Positions 22,101 to 31,377 of a stretch of 64,000 bases of DNA are shown in pieces. The notes under the pieces were generated by a model. That model had not been told where the DNA came from. It ran no database searches and saw only the letters and a program-made list of their open reading frames with translations. The position numbers were made by a program, and so were the translations under genes. Each line of letters opens with the position of its first letter. Positions within the stretch are counted from its first letter, which is position 1. The stretch comes from Cystobasidiopsis lactophilus (taxonomy: Eukaryota; Basidiomycota; Agaricostilbomycetes; Agaricostilbales; Chionosphaeraceae), in assembly GCA_001599975.1 (NCBI GenBank), contig BCIO01000008.1, forward strand, positions 157,051 to 221,050, given 5' to 3'.

Positions 22101-22928
22101 CCTTGGACAAGACATTGTCAGCCTTCAGATCGTCGACTCCGCCAGCCAGCGAAATTTGGTTCATCAGCTTGAGAAACGTGAACATAAGACATGGTCAAAG
22201 GAAAATTTCACGCCAGCGGACATACAGTCAAAAGCTTCATCGCCTGGTCCACCTTGCTCTTGAACTGGCTCATGTCATCCTCTGCTCGAGAAGCTGCATT
22301 GATCTTCTTGCCGAGAACTTTGAATTTGCCTTTGATGAGATCAAGCTTGCGTGGTGCTGCTGCCGCCGGACTAGATGGGTGCAAAGTCTGCTCGTTTGGG
22401 GTATGAGACGAGATCGCTATCACTTGAGGGGATGGAACGCACCTCTCTCTCCTCCGCCCATTCTTTGAGCTCTTGCATGACTTTTCTAAAAAGGTCTTGT
22501 ATTAGAGAAACTTTTCACTCAAAAGAGGAACCCCACCCCAGCTCGCCAAGGTTGGCCTGCACTTGCTGAAGCACTGGCCCAGGCTTTCCAGCTCGTCGAA
22601 TAGCGTCGACCAGTGACTCCGAGTAGCTCTTGAACTCGAGAACGAACTTGCGGGTGTCTTCCTTGACGCTCTTGACCTTCAAACCGAAAGCCGCAATCTG
22701 ACAGACGGTGCCGACGACGAGCTTCACGGGGAGGCCTCCGACATCTGGGATGAGGTCCAAGTAGTCGCCCATGCTCTCCATGCCCTCCAAGCAGAAGTCG
22801 ATGGTCTTGGTGAGCCATCCCGGCTCCTTCGCTTCCAATTGGGCGAGCCGCTCGAAATACTGAACGCACAGCGCCTCATCGATCGTCTGGGCAGGGGCGG
22901 GCGTCGATGCAGAAGTTTGAGTCGGCAT
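19121..22928 (-). CDS. NACHT-WD40 NLR (fungal STAND NTPase)
   Basis: A STAND-class signal-transducing NTPase of the kind used in fungal non-self recognition. ATG 22928 opens an N-terminal domain of about 200 residues, helical and unassigned ([20 protein letters not shown]), spread over exons to about 22100. A large exon (22070-20960) holds the NACHT domain: Walker [12 protein letters not shown] near 21840 and Walker [13 protein letters not shown] near 21535, followed by a winged-helix-like stretch. A linker exon (20930-20410) includes [12 protein letters not shown], typical of these proteins. Then comes the WD40 part, and a C-terminal segment ([26 protein letters not shown]) ending at TAG 19121. 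That last exon joins through an intron near 19390-19420. The domain order matches fungal NACHT-WD40 NLRs. Start and stop are firm; small exons at 22100-22510 are approximate. Confidence 0.87.
19424..20068 (-). repeat. Tandem WD40-coding repeat, 129-bp units, near-identical
   Basis: Five consecutive 43-residue WD40 units, built on [15 protein letters not shown] and [17 protein letters not shown]. The phrase GAGAAGGCGA recurs exactly every 129 bp (near 19500, 19629, 19758, 19887, 20016). Units differ mainly at a few positions next to GHSD and after SAS, while the rest is nearly identical at DNA level. Such internal conservation is typical of repeats kept uniform by unequal recombination. Confidence 0.9.
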
Positions 22929-23474
22929 GGTCGTTGAAGAGGAAGCCGGGAGGCAGCAAGAAGCAAGGGTTGAGCATCGACAGCTTTCGCCGAGGTCGTG
23001 GACGCGGCGAAAGTTGAAGAGGAACTTTCTCAGCGTTGTCGAACCGGTTTCATTACCTTTCCTACGGTCGACCTCTCGCTCGGCCTCGCTTTTTTCTTCT
23101 TCTCCACCTGCTTGTATAAAGACATGACTTCTGCTCTACCAAACTCACTCTTGTTTTTGCCACAAAATCAGCTCAGCTGAGGGTAACAGCTTTTCGGATC
23201 CGCGCTTCTTGAGTTGAGCTTAGTTGAAAGACTCCACAAAGCCTGCTGCTTGCATGTAAAGAACGAAAAGAGAACGACGTGCTACTGAAAATGTCCGGGT
23301 TTGGCGTGAGAAATGAATTACGAGCCTTTCGCCACTTGAAGCCCGCTCGAGTGTATCCTCCTCTTGTGCTCTTCTATTGATGGTCCAAGACGTGGCCCAA
23401 GGCAAGGAGCTGGCGAGGCGCCAAGGTGGACGGTGGCCAAAAAGGCAAATGGCGATGAAAGGAATGGTCAAGGA
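22929..23474. other. Intergenic region upstream of the NLR
   Basis: Promoter side of the NLR (-) and 3' side of the GPI-protein gene (-). A pyrimidine-rich tract at 23040-23110 lies upstream of the NLR start. No other gene or repeat was seen. Confidence 0.5.
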
Positions 23475-24716
23475 TCAGGCATAGACGGCCAGCGCGACGA
23501 GAGCAAGCGCCAGGGAGATAGATGAAGCCGTCAGAAAAGCTGGGGCGGAAGAGGAAGAGTGGTCCGCAAAGGCCGAATCGGCGGTGGAGGACGAGCTGGC
23601 CTGGTAGTTGCCGGACGCGACGGTGTTTTGGACGAGCTGGGCCATCGAGGTGGTGGAGTCGATAGTGTTAACGACCACGTCGTCCGAGGGCGAGGAGGCC
23701 GAGGTGGTGGTGGTTATCTCGTCGGTGGAGGTGGTCGACCTGTTTCGAACCTTCAGCCACAGAAGTATGCAAAGAAGCAAAGGAGGAAGAGAGCTCACGT
23801 AGAAGAAGAGGTGGTCGAAGTGGCAGCAACAGTGACCACTTGGGTCGTAGACGATGAGGAGGTCGTCGTGCCACCGGCAGCGGGCGGCGCGGCGTCAGTG
23901 TCCGGTTGGCAAGCGGGAATGGGGCTCTTGGGCGTGCTGACAATGGTAGCCAGGCTGCCAAATTTGGCGGCTACTTGAGGGGTGAAGTCGCCTATAAACA
24001 AAGTCAAATCAGGAAGCAAGTATGGAAAAGGAGGCGGAATTGCGCACAGGCTGGGCCGTGGCCAAAATCGCCCTGCACGTTGAATGCGGAGATGAGTTTG
24101 AGATTGACAGAGAGGCAAGCACGACTTGACTGACATTGGCTCTGTTTGGTGAAACGCCATCCGAAAGTTAGGGGGGCATGCTAGCGTGCGAGAGTTAGCA
24201 ACCACGTACTCCTTCTTGACAGCATTGCAGGCGTCGAAGATGATGGCTGTCGTCCGCGATTGTTAGAGAATGGTTGAAATAAGAGAGGAGTGGGAAGCAA
24301 CACACGACCGGCTTCGCTCACTCCGCACGCCACTTCATGGTGATAGTTCAGCGGGCCGACGCTGTTCCTCCCATCGCTCAGCTTCTGCGAAAGTCGCCGA
24401 GCAGAATCATCGAGTGCATACTAGTCAATGCACCTGATGAGGCCACACCAAGTCAACAGAGCGCGCAAGACGGGAATGGCCATGAAACACCCACTTTGTC
24501 CTCCAAGCACTGCAAAAGGCCGCCGAGCCCGCTGGGCCGCTGCCGTACGTGGCGACGTCGTACTTGATTTGGTAGGAGCTGCCCTGTTCCTCGCCCTGTA
24601 ATCTGGATTTCAGAGAACAAGCTCGGGATGGAGAAGAAGGTGAAAGCACGGACCCAATCCGTTCCAGCGAGCACTCCGGGCAAAGCGAGCAAAGCGGGTA
24701 TAACAATGGCCAGCAT
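23475..24716 (-). CDS. Secreted GPI-anchored Ser/Thr-rich surface protein
   Basis: Predicted cell-surface protein. ATG 24716 starts a signal peptide (MLAIVIPALLALPGVLA). Coding-like stretches follow on the minus strand: GEEQGSSYQIKYDVATYG near 24590, KLSDGRNSVGPLNYHHEV near 24380, IIFDACNAVKKEYVV near 24230, SAFNVQGDFGHGPACAQF near 24080 and GDFTPQVAAKFGSLATIV near 23990. A Ser/Thr/Ala-rich region covers 23900-23560. It ends with a hydrophobic tail (FLTASSISLALALVALAVYA, stop 23475), the usual form of a GPI-attachment signal. Paired cysteines in the ectodomain suggest a small folded extracellular domain; I do not recognise the family. The first exon junction is uncertain, since the obvious donor after GTDW does not keep frame. 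Confidence 0.6.
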
Positions 24717-25239
24717 ATCGGGGTTTGTTTAAAGGAATGTGTGTGTTGGAGCGCAAAGGGAAACAGAAGACACGGACGATGGAAAACAACCCAAACAGGC
24801 TGCGTCGCATGGAAACTTGTGAAATGTGCCGGCCTGACGCATGAGTGTGACAGTTTGCCACCAAAAATAGCTGGCGGGCAGCTTGCTCTGCGAACGCGAG
24901 CGATGATTCGCGCTGGGCCGTCAAAAAACTGCAAGTGGTCATTTGCAAGAGACAGTCCAGCTTCGCATTCCTATTTCACGCTCTCGGTCGCATTGCTCGT
25001 GATTTTGGACGGGCTTCGGCTCTGGCGTCTCTCCACTGCTTGGCCTGTGTGGGGGACGCGTGCCCAGTTCTCCTCAAATAGGTCCACACCCAATCTGCAG
25101 GCGCTCTATTCTTGCCAGGCCAGATCTGCGGGGCGCCAGCGTTCGGCAACGTCGGCAGATGAAGGTTGGGCAGACGACACCTCCTCCGTTGCCCCCACGC
25201 TCGCCAGCCTTGCCCCTTCTTCTGCATCAATAGGCAAAA
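24717..25239. other. Divergent promoter region, GPI protein / PEP-synthase-like
   Basis: 523 bp between two divergent start codons. Frames on both strands (24425-24934 minus, 24741-25349 plus) run through it without domain similarity, so I treat it as regulatory DNA. Confidence 0.5.
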
Positions 25240-28220
25240 ATGGCGCATACCATTTCGTTCAAGGACAAGAACGCGACCGAAAAGGCGCTGGTTGGCGGCA
25301 AGGCGATCAACCTGGGAGCTCTCAGCCAGGCCGGCTTTCCTGTCCCTGAAGGCTTCACCATTTCAACCACGGCTTTCGCCGACTTTGTTCAAGCCAATAA
25401 CTTGCATGATACCGTTAATGAGGCTTTGAAAGATGGTGAGTGCCCTCCCTTTCTCCCTACGTTCTGCCAAGCCTCACCTACCGGAGGCAGTCTCTTATCA
25501 AGACGCGGACCAACTCGAATCCGCCACCGCTCTCGTTCGCAAAGAGTTCCTATCTGCCAAGATGCCCGCAGCCATTGCCGACGCCATCCGAAAAGACTAT
25601 GAAGCGCTCGGGAAAGATGTCTACGTTGCCGTTCGCTCCTCGGGCACCGCAGAGGACCTAGCAGAGGCTTCCTTCGCCGGCTTGCACGACACCATTTTGG
25701 ACGTCAGGGGGGTGGATGCTCTGTTTGAAGCGGTGCAAGAATGCTGGGCTTCCCTCTTCAGCTCCCGGGCAACTTCTTACCGGCAGCGCAACGGCTTTGC
25801 GCACTTCGAAGCCCAGCTGGCGGTCGTCATTCAGCGCATGATCTCAGCTGAAGCCGCTGGCGTTATTTTCACTGGCAATCCGATGACTACCGCTACGGAC
25901 GAGTGCGTCATCAACACGTCGTGGGGTCTGGGCGAAGCAGTCGTCTCTGGCTTGGTGACGCCGGACACGTTCATCGTCAAGTCCAAGTCGCTGCGAGTGC
26001 GCCACCGCGACCTTGGGTCAAAGGAGTTTCGGATCCGCCGAGACCCAACCAAGGCGTCTGGCACTCTGCAAGAGGAGGTCACGGAGACGGACCGCAAGCG
26101 CTTCTCTTTGACCGACCAGCAGGCTGTAGACCTGGCGAAGCTTGCTTTAAGGGTCGAAAGGCACTACTCGGGCTTCCCGCAAGACATCGAGTGGGCCTTC
26201 GAGCAAGGCCGATTCTACGTCCTTCAGTCCCGGCCCATCACTGGCGTCGAGTTCTCTTGGGATGCGGATGTTTTGGGTCTGGATACGCTGGCCGAACCGG
26301 CGGACGACCTGGTGTGGACGCGAGCCTTGGCCGACGAGATCTGGACCGGCGCGGTGTCCCCGCTCTTCTTCAGCTGTCGAGCCCTGTCCATCGACGCTGG
26401 TCAGCAATGGCAAAATCAGTTTTGGCGGCTCAAGGACTTGGCCGGTCAGCCCTGCCTCAAGTTCCACAAGGCCACCCCTTACTTCAACTCGCACGTCGAG
26501 CGCGGCATGATTGAGAACACGGTACCCCCAGCCTTTCGCCCACCCACTTTGACGGCCAAGGTTCCACCCATCTGGCAAGAGGAGATCTTCAAGAAGCCGT
26601 TCAGCTGGCTCAACTACCTCACCATCATGGCCCGCATCGAGTTTGTCCAGCCGCAGCTCTACAAGGCGTTCGAGATTGTCAATGTCAAGTGGATGAACAA
26701 GCTTTTGACTGAGGGCAAGGGCGTGTCGAGGTTGGAACTGCAAGAGATGTCCGACCAAGGCCTGCATGCTTACATCGAGAAGCTTTTGTGGCTGGAGTGC
26801 GAGTGGGTACGTGTTTCTCAATTCACCCTCTATCAGTCCCTCGATGACCCATGCGAACTTAGAACAATGACTCCTACTCGTGAGCGCTAATTGAGCGGGA
26901 TGGTGAACATACTGACAGCGATTGGGCAGGTTTTGGTTTGTCTACTGCCCATCTGTGATCTCCCTGCTGTCCTGGATCATCACCAACTGGTACGACGCCA
27001 ACGACTCGTCCATCTTTCAAGCGCTTTTGACCGGCAGCCGGCGCCGCACGGAAACCATCAAGGCTAACTCGATGCTCTACGAGTTTGCTGTTCAGATCCG
27101 GGCATCGCCTGCTCTTTCGAAAGCGTTCCAAGAGAACGAGGATGGCGCTTTTTTCGAAGCCTGCAAGGACTTTGAGGAGGGCCGGCAATTCCTCAAGGCC
27201 TATGCTGATTACCTCGACTATTGCGGCCAAAGAGGCATGCCAGATCGCGATGTGCGTGTTTGTCAGGTTTTTTGAGGGTGGAGCATTCTTACATTGGAGC
27301 AATGCATTACAGATCTACTTCCCTCGACGCATCGACGACCCGAGCATCGACTACCGCGCGCTGACCCTCATGCTCGCTTCCAAAGAGCTGATCGACCCAG
27401 ATGCGAAGGAAGAAGAGGTTAACAAGACCCGAGAGGATGCCTACGCCAGAGTCGTTGCCAAGCTTCAATCCGGCCTGTTGGGCACTTTCAAGGCCGAGAT
27501 CTTCAAGCTTGCTTTTGACTGGTGCTGCGAGTTTATTATCACCCGAGACGACGAGCGACACTACCTGGACTGGTTGACCTTGTCCTGGCGCTGGGCTTTC
27601 TTGGAAATTGGTCGCCGACTTCACGTCCGAGGTGTCTTCCAGTCAGAAGAGGACGTTTGGTGGCTGACCAAACAAGAACTCTACCCTCTTCTTTTTGGAG
27701 CCTCTCTGTCACCGCTTCACAAAGCCAAGATGACAGCTAGGAAGCGCGACTTTGATCGAGTACAAGAGCGGTCTGTCGACCTGCCACTGTACATTGTCAA
27801 TGGGGCTGCAGCAGACTTGGAGGTGCGCGGGGAAGATGAGGCAGGTGTACTTCGAGGGGCAGGAACGGCTAGAGGCAAGGTCACCGGTCGCGCTTGTGTC
27901 GTTCGCCAACTCAAGGACATTGGCCGCATCCCAGAAGGTTTGTCTTCCTCCTTCTTTTATGGCTGCGCTTCTCTGTGCTTACGATGTAACCAGGAGCCAT
28001 TCTGGTATGCAACTCGACGGACCCTGGATGGACGCCTGTCTTTGCCATTTTGTCCGGCATCGTGCTCGAGACTGGTGGCGTGCTCGCGCATGGTTCCTGT
28101 CTGGCTCGCGAATACGGCCTCCCAGCTTGTCAAATCAACTCGGCCATGTCAAAGATCCCGGATGGTGCCTTGATCAGCGTAGACGGGGAGCGCGGGGTGG
28201 TCACTTTGCTGGAGGGGTGA
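25240..28220 (+). CDS. PEP-synthase / rifampicin-phosphotransferase-like enzyme
   Basis: A dikinase-type phosphotransferase: in the family an N-terminal ATP-grasp domain phosphorylates a mobile histidine domain, which passes the phosphate to the substrate. ATG 25240 gives MAHTISFKDKN, then GGKAINLGALSQAGFPVPEGF. After one intron comes YVAVRSSGTAEDLAEASFAG, then VIFTGNPMT and the ATP-binding-domain end DIEWAFEQGRFYVLQSRPI. A long middle region spans 26230-27900, with two introns near 26807-26930 and 27252-27312. The last exon carries the catalytic histidine, ETGGVLAHGSCLAREYGLPA (His near 28091), and stops at TGA 28218. The C-terminal PEP-binding barrel of true PEP synthase/PPDK is absent, so the architecture matches rifampicin phosphotransferase-like proteins (about 870 residues). 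The substrate is unknown; phosphorylation of a small molecule is as likely as pyruvate metabolism. Confidence 0.88.
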
Positions 28221-28824
28221 TTTTCAATGGCTTGGGCCTCTTTCGGCCATCGTGATGCAATCTGAGAAGGTCTTGTGTTTCATTTACTCGAAAGAGTGTA
28301 CTGGGAGCTAGTTGGTAGAGCGTTCGAGCTTTTGAGGCCAAAGCAATCATTTGGGAGCACCATTTTCTCTGAGCTCATGCACGGTCGCCAAAGCACTTAA
28401 TTTCTTCGTGGCTTGCTTCATTACACGTTGTATTATGATAAAAGTAGACATCGAGCCAAAGACCGCTCCCGAAAGCGCTCAGGATCTGGCGAGATCGGAT
28501 AAAGATCAAGCATGCAGATCAACTGATCAAATCGACGCCGCTCCGTCATTTCTTGCTCGATAACGTTCCAAATTTGCCTACACGCTTGTCATGTTGTTTT
28601 CAACCAGATAAAGAGAAAACGACTGAATTTTATGCAGCCCTTTTGGAGAAAACCGCGAAATGCGCGTTTTTCCATGTTTTAACCGGAGCCTGGTTATTGT
28701 AATTGCCGCGGTGGCGTCCTTTCATGGCCCTTTAGTGGTGTGTTAACATCCTTTGACTTTTTTTGCTTCGTCTGGCTTACACCCTCTGCAGTAGTCGTTA
28801 GCATGTGAGAGTCCGGTTCACCTA
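28221..28824. other. Intergenic, AT-rich, no gene seen
   Basis: Downstream of the PEP-synthase-like gene. Base composition is clearly richer in A and T (28560-28760) than in the genic DNA around it. I see no gene. Confidence 0.5.
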
Positions 28825-28969
28825 CTGTTCCATCTCAAGGTCGTCGGTTCAAATCCGACAAGGTAGGCACTGTTCAGGACCTTTTGAGGAGCTAGAGTTG
28901 ACGCCGAAGTCAGGGTCGTGCATGGCATTCCAATTTTTTTGCCACCGGCTCTGAGCGGCGCCCTCCTCC
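28825..28969 (+). repeat. Tandem repeat copy 1 with tRNA T-arm-like element
   Basis: First of two head-to-tail copies of a roughly 145-bp unit, 156 bp apart, separated by 11 bp. The unit starts CTGTTCCATCTCAA and ends GAGCGGCGCCCTCCTC. Copy 1 holds an intact pol III B-box/T-arm (next feature). Open frames on the reverse strand translate to GFEPTTLR-like peptides, a known sign of misread tRNA sequence. Confidence 0.8.
28843..28859 (+). other. tRNA T-arm / B-box-like hairpin
   Basis: GTCGG-TTCAAAT-CCGAC forms a perfect 5-bp stem with the 7-base TTCAAAT loop of a tRNA T-arm, and GGTTCAAATCC fits the pol III B-box. It is followed by AAGGTAGGCA, which could be an acceptor strand. I could not find a matching 5' acceptor or a good D-arm at the right distance upstream, so a whole tRNA is not supported. 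It is probably a tRNA fragment or a tRNA-derived element. Confidence 0.45.
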
Positions 28970-28980
28970 ATTTTTGCCTT

Positions 28981-29126
28981 CTGTTCCATCTCAAAGGTCG
29001 TCGGTTCTCAAATCCGACAAGGTAGGCACTGTTCAGGACCTTTTGAGGAGCTAGAGTTGACGCGAAGTCAGGGTCGTGCATGGCATTCCAATTTTTTTGC
29101 CACCGGCTCTGAGCGGCGCCCTCCTC
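28981..29126 (+). repeat. Tandem repeat copy 2, T-arm disrupted
   Basis: Second copy of the unit at 28825-28969, nearly identical. It differs by an extra A after CATCTCAA, an inserted TC inside the T-loop (GGTTCTCAAATCC) and loss of one C near the middle. The T-loop insertion breaks the B-box, so this copy is unlikely to act as a pol III element. Confidence 0.8.
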
Positions 29127-29581
29127 TCCCTTTGACGACCATGTGGCTTCCGCTGCTTCTTTTCATGAACGTATTGTGGCTTTGTGTTAACCTGCTCGAT
29201 CGTTGGACGGAGCCCCTCAGCTCGTCGGAAAGGCATGAATCAATGCAAATCGACCTTCGCTTGCTCTGGCCTCGCATCGAAATACCTCGTTTGCTGCTGC
29301 TCCCACTCCCAAACACCCGAAAAGTATAGCACCATGCAGAATGCCATCCCAAACGAGCCTGTATTTGTGTGTTGATTGGCCTCCTTTCAATCTCGCCCGA
29401 ACCAAGATTTTCGAGATTTTTATCTGGTCGTGTTGTTGTGTTGTCTCTCCACGCATTGTGGTCTGGCCCATCATTGCCTTAAAGGTCGCCCTTTACCTCT
29501 TCTTCCCTCATCAGCTTCCCTCTCAGCCACCCACCAGCTTCAGTCTTTCCACTTCTTACAGCACCCTCATTTCAACCAATC
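29127..29581. other. Promoter region of the secreted Ala/Pro-rich protein
   Basis: 455 bp with a C/T-rich stretch (29500-29580) ending at the start codon 29582, as for a well-expressed fungal gene leader. No other feature was seen. Confidence 0.5.
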
Positions 29582-31190
29582 ATGAAGGCCTCTGTCCAAT
29601 CCCTCATCATCATCGCTCTGGCGTACCACCAAACTGTTGCTGCTCTTGCTGTCGGCCCTGATGCTGCTCTCGGCCAAGTCCAAGGCGTCGCTGCTCATGC
29701 TCCTGTCCACCCACCTGCTCTCCCCATCGGCTCTGTCCAAAAGGTTAGCCATCTCAGTTCGAAAGAATGATCCTTGTTCTAAGAGCCGTTTCACAGCGCG
29801 GCAAGAAGGGCGGTCTGCCTACAGACACCGTCACCAACTTGGTCAAGGGCGAAGTCAAGAAGGTTCAGCACGGCGGTGTAAGCTTTGACTTCCATACTAT
29901 TGTCCCAATCTCACAAATGAAGTCTCACAGCGCTCCCTGCCCGGTCCTGCCGCCAAGGTCGCCGAAGTCCCTCTGAAAGTGGTGGGCACAGTCAAGCACG
30001 TCGCTGTTCGTCTTTCCCTCCATGCGCCAAATAGCTCTTCTGAACGCGTTAGAAACACAGCGTGGTGCTCCCAAGCCCCCTGCTGCCGTTGGTCACGTCC
30101 CTGCTGCCGCCGCCAAACAAGTCAAGTCGGTGGTGAGAGCGCACCTTGGGCAATGCGCTCGCCACTAGCTGACGAAATCTCCCAGGCTGGAATTCCACTT
30201 GGAGTTGCAGGCAAAGCGACTGGCCAAAAGGTGCCCCGCGCTGATCTGCCCGTCTCCCCCGACACGGTCACTTCCACCGCGGGCCAAGTCGCTGGCTCGC
30301 TGCCCAAGCCGCCAGCCAATCTGCCTGCTGCCGCACCTCAAGCTCCTGCCCTCCCAAATGCGCCTGCTGCTCCTGCCCTCCCCCAGGCCCCCGTCGCTCT
30401 TCCTCAAGCCCCGGCGGCTCTGCCTGTTGCTCTGCCCGCCAATGGCAAGGTTTGTTGTCTCCGTTCTCGCTGCTCAGAACGGCCTTTCTAATATTCATTT
30501 TAGCGCGCCGATCTTCCCATTGCCAAGCCCGCCGTCCACCTGCCCGTCAAAGCTCCCGCCGTCGCCGACGAGGTGGCCAAGAAGGTCAAGACTCCTGTAT
30601 GCTACGCGCTCCCTTTACATGTGCCTCTTCTTACAACCTCGTGATCAGCGCCACACCATCCCTTTGGCCGTTCACGGCGTGGTCATCCACCTGCAAGAGC
30701 ACGCCAACGAGGCCCACACCGCCCTCGACGCGCTGAACCATGCCACCTCCGCCTCGGCCAGCATCAAATCGTTCGCGGCCAAGCTCACCTCCACCGCCCA
30801 TAGCTTTACTGTTCGTTTCCTTTTCCCTCCTTCTTGTCGTGATGGGCATGAACCCCAAGTGGCGAATGAACAGAAAGAGTCTCCTTTGCCCGCCAAGGAC
30901 GTCCAGGTCGTCTTCAACACGGTCGCCAACACCGTTGTCCCTCGGTTCCAGACCCTGTTCCGCACTGTGCGCTCGAAGCAGCCCAACTTGCCCGTCAACC
31001 AGGCTTTGCCACCCGCTGTCGAGGTCCGTTTCTCCCTTTGGTTCTAGCTACTCGGCCCAGCTCACTGAACATCATTGAGCAGGCATTCTTCAACTCGATC
31101 ATCAACATCCTGCCCACCGACGCCGAAGAGCTCGGCAAGTTCCGCGACTTGCTCGAGGAGATCTTGTCCTTTGTCCACGAGACCGCCTAG
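29582..31190 (+). CDS. Secreted Ala/Pro-rich protein of unknown function
   Basis: ATG 29582 begins a signal peptide (MKASVQSLIIIALAYHQTVA, then ALA). The body is spread over about nine small exons split by 50-70 bp introns. Recognisable pieces are RGKKGGLPTDTVTNLVKGEV, SLPGPAAKVAEVPLKVV, RGAPKPPAAVGHVPAAAAK, a long Ala/Pro/Leu stretch (30190-30450), RADLPIAKPAVHLPVKAP, a helical segment with HANEAHTALDALNHATS, DVQVVFNTVANTVVPRF, and the final AFFNSIINILPTDAEELGKF before TAG 31188. The architecture is a secretion signal, a Pro/Ala-rich spacer and a helical C-terminal domain of roughly 130 residues. No family recognised, no cysteine pattern seen. Its extracellular location is inferred from the signal peptide. 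Confidence 0.65.
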
Positions 31191-31377
31191 AAGCTTCCCC
31201 TTTCTTACACTTCCATCTCCGCGCCATCTCTTCCAGCTTTCGCCATTAGAACAAGAGGGCCAGTCGCTTCCATATCAAAATGTCCTTTTCGTCCTTTCCT
31301 GAACTTAATGCATTGCTTCTTGGTTTTCCCCCCTTTCCCAAGTTCATTCCCCTATCAAAAGAGCTCGACCCTTTACT

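Noticed and set aside
26147-26821. 224-codon minus-strand frame
   Set aside because: Antisense shadow of the PEP-synthase-like enzyme's middle exon.
28780-28870. Complete tRNA gene ending at the T-arm
   Set aside because: No 5' acceptor strand complementary to AAGGTAG and no convincing D-arm or anticodon arm at the expected distance.
28818-29081. Minus-strand frame with GFEPTTLR peptide repeats
   Set aside because: Translation of the tRNA-like tandem repeat, a well-known false protein.
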